The notes beneath the pieces are model-generated. The model was given only the letters and a program-made list of their open reading frames with translations, had not been told where the DNA came from and searched no databases. Positions 59,341-64,000 of a stretch of DNA of 64,000 nt are shown here, in pieces (positions within the stretch are counted from its first letter, which is position 1; each line of letters opens with the position of its first letter). This DNA comes from Oceanospirillum sp048268485 (GTDB lineage: Bacteria > Pseudomonadota > Gammaproteobacteria > Pseudomonadales > Halomonadaceae): assembly GCA_048268485.1 (NCBI GenBank), contig JBLWVL010000006.1, positions 1 through 64,000 of the forward strand. Reading direction: 5' to 3'. The translations under genes were made by a program, and so were the position numbers.

Positions 59341-60216
59341 ATGTCATCCGTCGCCTTTATTCAGCAGCAGTTTCCCCATTACATCAGGCTGATGCGGGTC
59401 GACCGCCCCATCGGTACTTATCTGTTGCTCTGGCCAACACTTTGGGCGCTTTGGATTGCGGCAGAGGGTATCCCGGACACAGATATTCTGATCATCTTTA
59501 TTTTAGGTGTCATCAGTATGCGGGCTGCGGGCTGTGTCATTAATGACTTTGCCGACAGAAAAATCGATGGTCATGTAGAGCGTACCAAAGAACGCCCACT
59601 GGCAACCGGTGATGTAACAGCCAAAGAGGCGGTCGGCCTGTTTATTTTTCTGGGACTGGTGTCTTTCGCCCTGGTTCTTATGACCAACCCATTGACCATT
59701 CTGCTCTCTCTTGGCGGTATTCTGCTGGCCTTTATGTACCCCTTTATGAAGCGCTATACCCACCTGCCTCAGGTCGTTTTAGGTGCGGCTTTCTCTTGGG
59801 CAATACCCATGGCTTATGCCGCTCAGACCAATAGTGTTCCCGTGGAAGCCTGGCTGCTCTTCGCAGCAAAACTGCTATGGACGGTGGCATACGATACTCA
59901 ATACGCTATGGTAGACCGTAATGATGATGTCAGAATCGGTGTCAAATCCACTGCTATTCTTTTTGGTGAGCTGGATCGTCATATTATTGCGTTGCTGCAG
60001 ACTCTTGCGGTAATTGCGCTTCTGATCGTTGCGGCATATAAAGGACTGGGAATATTCTTCTACCTGGGGCTGGCCGGAGGCGTTACACTCTTTCTGTATC
60101 AGGCTAAGCTGATCGCCCATCGCAAACGGGAAGACTGCTTCAAAGCTTTTCTGAATAACCACTGGGTTGGTGTTTTAATTCTGCTGGGCATCATCGTCGA
60201 CTACGCTGTGAAGTAG
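59341..60216 (+). CDS. ubiA: 4-hydroxybenzoate octaprenyltransferase
   Basis: 291 residues with eight or nine membrane spans. The two Asp-rich prenyl-binding motifs are NDFADRKID (about 63-71) and YAMVDRNDD (about 189-197); RPIGTYLLLWPTLWALW is at the N-terminus. It attaches the polyprenyl tail to 4-hydroxybenzoate supplied by UbiC. Length is normal. Confidence 0.96.
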   Translation: MSSVAFIQQQFPHYIRLMRVDRPIGTYLLLWPTLWALWIAAEGIPDTDILIIFILGVISMRAAGCVINDFADRKIDGHVERTKERPLATGDVTAKEAVGLFIFLGLVSFALVLMTNPLTILLSLGGILLAFMYPFMKRYTHLPQVVLGAAFSWAIPMAYAAQTNSVPVEAWLLFAAKLLWTVAYDTQYAMVDRNDDVRIGVKSTAILFGELDRHIIALLQTLAVIALLIVAAYKGLGIFFYLGLAGGVTLFLYQAKLIAHRKREDCFKAFLNNHWVGVLILLGIIVDYAVK

Positions 60217-60273
60217 CTTTAGTTATTTATTTTTCCTGCTTATAAAACACAGAGATTTCACACAAACGTCATC

Positions 60274-60295
60274 ATGTCATCTTACTGTCATATTT
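60274..60295 (+). promoter_or_regulatory. Pho box upstream of phoB
   Basis: ATGTCATCTTACTGTCATAT contains two TGTCAT half sites 11 bases apart, as in the PhoB consensus CTGTCATA-W-A-W-CTGTCA. It lies about 60 bases upstream of phoB, so positive autoregulation under phosphate starvation is expected. Confidence 0.75.
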
Positions 60296-60352
60296 ACTCG
60301 CTGTAATAATACCGTTACTGATGACATAACCGACTTAGACGGGAACACGGAA

Positions 60353-61042
60353 ATGACAGGAAAAACCGTCCTGATTGTAGATGACGAAGCCCCAATCAGG
60401 GAAATGATCGCTGTTGCGCTTGAAATGGCGGACTATGACTGCCTTGAAGCTGAAAATGCACAGCAAGCTCATGCGATGGTAATCGATAAACGTCCTGATC
60501 TGATTCTTCTGGACTGGATGATGCCAGGCACCAGTGGTGTTGAACTGGCACGCCGTCTGAAGCGTGACCCGGTCACCGCAGAGACACCTGTTATTATGCT
60601 GACGGCTAAAGGTGAAGAGGACAATAAGGTGCAGGGTCTGGAGGCTGGGGCAGATGATTACATCACTAAACCCTTCTCCCCCAGAGAGCTGGTTGCTCGC
60701 CTGAAAGCCGTATTACGTCGAACCACACCCAAAGGTATTGAAGACCCGGTTGACGTGGATGGCCTGGAACTTGATCCCGCAAGCCATAGGGTTACCTCTA
60801 ACGGTGAGCCACTTGAAATAGGGCCAACAGAGTTCCGACTGCTCCAGTTCTTTATGACTCATCAGGAACGCGCCTATACCCGCAATCAGCTGCTGGATCA
60901 GGTCTGGGGTGGCAACGTCTATGTCGAAGAGCGTACAGTCGATGTCCATATCCGTCGTCTGCGCAAGGCATTGGGCGAGAAACACGAACACCTTATCCAG
61001 ACGGTGCGGGGGACAGGTTACCGCTTTTCCGTTAAGGTCTGA
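60353..61042 (+). CDS. phoB: phosphate regulon response regulator PhoB
   Basis: 229 residues. Receiver: IVDDEAPIREM (acidic pair), phosphoacceptor in LILLDWMMPG, Thr in IMLTAKGEE and Lys in YITKPFSPREL. The C-terminal OmpR-type winged helix has GPTEFRLLQFFM, QLLDQVWGGNVYVEERTVDVH (in parts) and RGTGYRFS. It activates Pho genes when phosphorylated by PhoR, which follows. Confidence 0.96.
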   Translation: MTGKTVLIVDDEAPIREMIAVALEMADYDCLEAENAQQAHAMVIDKRPDLILLDWMMPGTSGVELARRLKRDPVTAETPVIMLTAKGEEDNKVQGLEAGADDYITKPFSPRELVARLKAVLRRTTPKGIEDPVDVDGLELDPASHRVTSNGEPLEIGPTEFRLLQFFMTHQERAYTRNQLLDQVWGGNVYVEERTVDVHIRRLRKALGEKHEHLIQTVRGTGYRFSVKV

Positions 61043-61083
61043 GCCTGATTAACTGAACATCATTAAAACAACGGCTGAACAAC

Positions 61084-61119
61084 AGGGTCTGATCTGTTGC
61101 CACAGGTCAGACCCTTTAT
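61084..61119 (+). terminator. hairpin between phoB and phoR
   Basis: AGGGTCTG (61084-61091) pairs with CAGACCCT (61108-61115), then TTATA. It may partly terminate transcription after phoB, so that phoR is made in smaller amounts. Confidence 0.55.
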
Positions 61120-61162
61120 AAGATAATTCGACAGCAATTGTGAAAAGATAAGGTAACCGCTT

Positions 61163-62545
61163 GTGACCCCAATCTGGCAGGCAGAACTCACACGGATCGT
61201 ATATATTGCTCTTTTTGCCGCTACTGCAGGCTGGATTTCCGGCTCTGTAGCCTGGGCCCTGGTCGTCATGATGGCGATGTATGTCATCTTTGCGCTTCGC
61301 TTTGTTCGCCGTCTCGACCATTGGTTGGAGCACAACCCGAACGAGCCTCCCCCTGAAAGCTGGGGTATCTGGGGACACCTCTTCGATAAGATGCACCGCC
61401 ATCAAAGACGCTACCAGCAGCAACAGCAGCGCCTGACAGAGATTATCAATAAGGTACAGCGCTCCAGTGGCGCTTTACGGGACGCAGTGGTCATGATTGA
61501 CCAGCACGGATCCCTGGAATGGTGGAACCGTGCCGCCGAAGGCCTGCTGGGTTTCCGCCACCCTTCCGATAAGGGGCAGGCCCTGACAAATCTTCTGCGT
61601 GATCCACGCTTTATCAGTTATTACGACAAGCAGGACTATCAGGAACCACTGGTTCTGGCCTCACCCATGGACGACAATACCATCCTGGAGTACCAGGTCA
61701 CCATATTTGGTAGAAATGAACGCCTAATGCTGGTCCGTAATATCACGCGACTTTACCGACTGGAGCAGATGCGTAAAGATTTTGTCGCTAACGTCTCCCA
61801 CGAGCTCAGAACACCTCTGACAGTGATTAATGGTTATCTGGAAACCTTTGCCGACTACAGTGATCAACTACCACCTCGCTGGGGACGGGCAACACACCAG
61901 ATGCAGCAGCAATCCCGCCGAATGCAAAATATTATCAACGACCTTCTGCTGCTATCCCGCCTGGAAACAACCGAGATCGAAGGCCAGCAACAGTATATTG
62001 ATATCGACCTTATGCTGGATAGTATCAGGCAGGACGCTCAGCTGCTCAGCGGAGGCAAAGATCATAAGATAACCACAGACTTGTGTACTGATGCCAGGGT
62101 TATTGGCTCCGAGAACGAGCTGCGTAGTGCTATTTCTAACCTTGTATTCAATGCAGTGAAATACACACCGCCTGGCTCCGAGATCAGAATGACCTGGCAG
62201 GCGCTACCGCAGAATAGAGGTGCAGTACTGACTGTAGAAGATAACGGAGAAGGTATCGATACCCGGCATCTACCCCGCCTGACTGAGCGCTTTTATCGTG
62301 TCGATAAAGGGCGATCAGCTGAAACAGGGGGGACTGGTCTGGGCCTGGCAATTGTAAAGCATGTCCTGCTACGCCATAACGCCAAACTGGATATCGAAAG
62401 TGAGGTGGGAAAAGGTACACGATTCAGCTGTACTTTTCCCGAAACATCCCTGGAGCAGGCAGGAGAAAAATCTCGCGATACGACAATCCACAGCCCGGAA
62501 CTATCAGACCTGGCGACTCAACCGGGCAATGATTTTCGAAAGTAA
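61163..62545 (+). CDS. phoR: phosphate regulon sensor histidine kinase PhoR
   Basis: 460 residues from a GTG start with AAGGTAA upstream. Two N-terminal hydrophobic helices (about 10-50), a PAS domain (about 115-200), the H-box FVANVSHELRTPL, then N-box NLVFNAVKYTPPG, G1 VEDNGEGID and G2 GGTGLGLAIVKHVL. It lacks a large periplasmic domain, as is usual for PhoR, which senses phosphate through the Pst/PhoU complex. Its last 42 bases overlap the convergent receiver-PilZ gene. Confidence 0.95.
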   Translation: MTPIWQAELTRIVYIALFAATAGWISGSVAWALVVMMAMYVIFALRFVRRLDHWLEHNPNEPPPESWGIWGHLFDKMHRHQRRYQQQQQRLTEIINKVQRSSGALRDAVVMIDQHGSLEWWNRAAEGLLGFRHPSDKGQALTNLLRDPRFISYYDKQDYQEPLVLASPMDDNTILEYQVTIFGRNERLMLVRNITRLYRLEQMRKDFVANVSHELRTPLTVINGYLETFADYSDQLPPRWGRATHQMQQQSRRMQNIINDLLLLSRLETTEIEGQQQYIDIDLMLDSIRQDAQLLSGGKDHKITTDLCTDARVIGSENELRSAISNLVFNAVKYTPPGSEIRMTWQALPQNRGAVLTVEDNGEGIDTRHLPRLTERFYRVDKGRSAETGGTGLGLAIVKHVLLRHNAKLDIESEVGKGTRFSCTFPETSLEQAGEKSRDTTIHSPELSDLATQPGNDFRK

Positions 62546-63343
62546 CTGGGTCGATTTCTGATCAGCATCAGTAAAACGAATACCAACGTAAACGACCTCT
62601 GCGTTGGTTCGTTTTTCCTGAGCCTGTAGCATAACGGTACAGCCTTTAACCGTTAGCCGGATCTGCTGCTCTCCCTTGCCAGCAACAAAACCCACCGACA
62701 GCTTCTCAAACATCTCAGGCAACCCTTGCTCACGTGCAACCATGACAACAGTATCCTCTGTTGTCAGTTCGCGAATCATCACCGGCAACTTGTGTTCACC
62801 AAACATCAGCATCGCTTTCCCCCTGACACGGCGGTGACCAGAAGAGGCGGTACTTTGCATAACAGGCTTACCGGTCAGAACATTAACCGTTGTTCCCCCT
62901 CCCATCACACGGGCACGCTGCTTCATAATCTCCGCCAGATCCCTGCGGCTGATAATGTTAGCTTTAACCAGCGCTTTAGTTACTTTACTGATCAACTGGT
63001 CATTATTGAAAGGCTTGGTAACATAGCTTGTTACGCCGTGCTGTACCGCTTCAACAACGTACTCTTTATCATCAAGCGAGGTAACCATGATAAAGGGCAC
63101 ATCTTTATTATTGCTCTGTTCATGTTCGCGTAACCAGGTCAAAAGCTCAATACCGGACATTTCCGGCATTTCCCAGTCGCAAAGTATCAGGTCGAAATGG
63201 CCAACTTCCAATAACTTCTGAGCCTTACGACCATCCTGTGCCGTTTCAACTTCAAACTGTGGATATTCAGCTTTAACGGCCTTAACCATTAAATCCCGGG
63301 TAAATTTAGCATCATCAACAACAAGTATGCGGGCGGTCTTCAT
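62504..63343 (-). CDS. response regulator with C-terminal PilZ domain
   Basis: 279 residues. Receiver: RILVVDDAKFTRDL, phosphoacceptor in LILCDWEMPEMSG, and SYVTKPFNND with the Lys. A PilZ-like domain follows (about 165-275; RRVRGKAMLMFGEHKL then VVYVGIRFTDA). The usual cyclic di-GMP RxxxR and D/NxSxxG motifs are poorly preserved, so ligand binding is doubtful. It might link a phosphorelay to surface behaviour; no partner kinase is adjacent. It lies seven bases upstream-to-downstream from cysZ and could be cotranscribed. Confidence 0.82.
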   Translation of the reverse strand: MKTARILVVDDAKFTRDLMVKAVKAEYPQFEVETAQDGRKAQKLLEVGHFDLILCDWEMPEMSGIELLTWLREHEQSNNKDVPFIMVTSLDDKEYVVEAVQHGVTSYVTKPFNNDQLISKVTKALVKANIISRRDLAEIMKQRARVMGGGTTVNVLTGKPVMQSTASSGHRRVRGKAMLMFGEHKLPVMIRELTTEDTVVMVAREQGLPEMFEKLSVGFVAGKGEQQIRLTVKGCTVMLQAQEKRTNAEVVYVGIRFTDADQKSTQLLSKIIARLSRQV

Positions 63344-63350
63344 AACTCTC

Positions 63351-64000
63351 TCAAATATCTTTCATACCAGATGGCGCATTTAGTAACGCGGCGCTCAGGT
63401 CAGCATCAGGATGTACGGACAGCTGCTGCACCCATAGCCAGGTGGCACCGGCAACAGCAGCGGGCATAAAAATAAGATTAATAAAGGGGACAAACATCAG
63501 AAGATAGCAAACCAGCCCAAAGCTGACGGTATGCCACCAGTTTTGCTTAAGGCGACGCTGCATCGTATGAAAGTCTATTTTATGGTTGTCCATCGGGTAG
63601 TCCATATACTGAATAGAAAGCATCCAGACTGAAAACATAAACCACAAAAGAGGGCTAATCAGGTTCACAACAGGAATAAAGCTAATAATGAGAAGGAGTA
63701 AAACTCGCTTCAGGAAGAACCACTGTTTCTGGAGCTCCCGATGCAGTGAACGCTTCGCCATCTCGCCTATTGTTTCATCTGGGAAGTCTACCTGCCCATT
63801 ACGCAACTTCAGCTCAATTTTTTCCGCCAGCAACCCGTTAAAGGGAGCTGCGATCAGGGCCGTTGTAGCATTGAAGCCATATAGCACAAAGCCCAGTATC
63901 GCAATCAGGGCCAGCGGCCACAGCAGCCAGCCAAGGAAGCTTAGCCATTCCGGCAGAAAAGCGATCAAACTATCCAACCAGCCATCAATAAGGCCCAGAG
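63351..64000 (-). CDS. cysZ: sulfate transporter CysZ (N-terminus outside window)
   Basis: The frame is open to the window edge; before TTG 63977 it reads LGLIDGW, so translation starts further right. Visible parts are hydrophobic segments and the family blocks APFNGLLAEKIE, ELQKQWFFLKRVLLLL and QYMDYPMDNHKIDFHTMQRRL (in parts). CysZ is an inner-membrane sulfate uptake protein feeding cysteine synthesis. About 217 codons are visible of roughly 250. Confidence 0.92.
   Translation of the reverse strand, partial: LGLIDGWLDSLIAFLPEWLSFLGWLLWPLALIAILGFVLYGFNATTALIAAPFNGLLAEKIELKLRNGQVDFPDETIGEMAKRSLHRELQKQWFFLKRVLLLLIISFIPVVNLISPLLWFMFSVWMLSIQYMDYPMDNHKIDFHTMQRRLKQNWWHTVSFGLVCYLLMFVPFINLIFMPAAVAGATWLWVQQLSVHPDADLSAALLNAPSGMKDI

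Overview
The window comes from a marine-type gammaproteobacterium, most like the Oceanospirillales/Pseudomonadales. The evidence is core gene content and order: crc, rph, yicC on the left and gmk, rpoZ, spoT, ridA, recG, a HU gene, ubiC, ubiA, phoB, phoR on the right. crc next to rph and yicC is the Pseudomonas arrangement. I cannot name the genus from sequence alone.

The core order is broken between yicC (ends 3064) and gmk (starts 48261) by about 45 kb of mostly accessory DNA. The 3' end of yicC is a known integration target for mobilizable genomic islands. Near copies of its last 20 bases recur at 16512 and 31469, so I read the left part as tandem insertions. Island A (about 3.07-16.53 kb) has a broken integrase fused to an AlpA remnant, a type I restriction-modification operon (hsdM, DUF1016 nuclease, hsdS, rhuM-like, hsdR, PD-(D/E)XK protein) and an HTH/PIN toxin-antitoxin pair. 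Integrase-arm-type GGTGGGTA repeats lie at both its ends. Segment B (about 16.53-31.49 kb) holds a Fic protein flanked by TGTCGA boxes, a darTG operon whose toxin carries an amber stop, a resolvase with a three-subsite res region, an inverted second copy of the HTH antitoxin with a decayed PIN toxin, and an ABC transporter/metallo-hydrolase/LacI/inositol-phosphatase-like cluster with two matching LacI-type operators. Segment C (from 31.49 kb) opens with a compact module: GIY-YIG nuclease, a protein with two GHKL ATPase domains, a receiver-like protein and a convergent cytosine methyltransferase. It continues with a small gene under a perfect LexA box, an AraC/GyrI regulator, hipBA with two palindromic operators, and an Mks-type condensin operon.

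From 46.4 kb the content is ordinary: a 7TM diguanylate cyclase, then guanylate metabolism and stringent response (gmk-rpoZ-spoT), ridA, a soluble PAS chemoreceptor-like protein, recG, an HDOD protein, HU, ubiquinone head-group genes, the Pho two-component system behind a Pho box, a receiver-PilZ protein and cysZ running off the end.

The best candidate for an undescribed system is the four-gene module at 31561-37247. It combines parts of restriction-modification (GIY-YIG nuclease, Dcm methylase) with parts resembling two-component signalling (Hsp90/MORC-type ATPase joined to a histidine-kinase-like core, plus a receiver-like partner).
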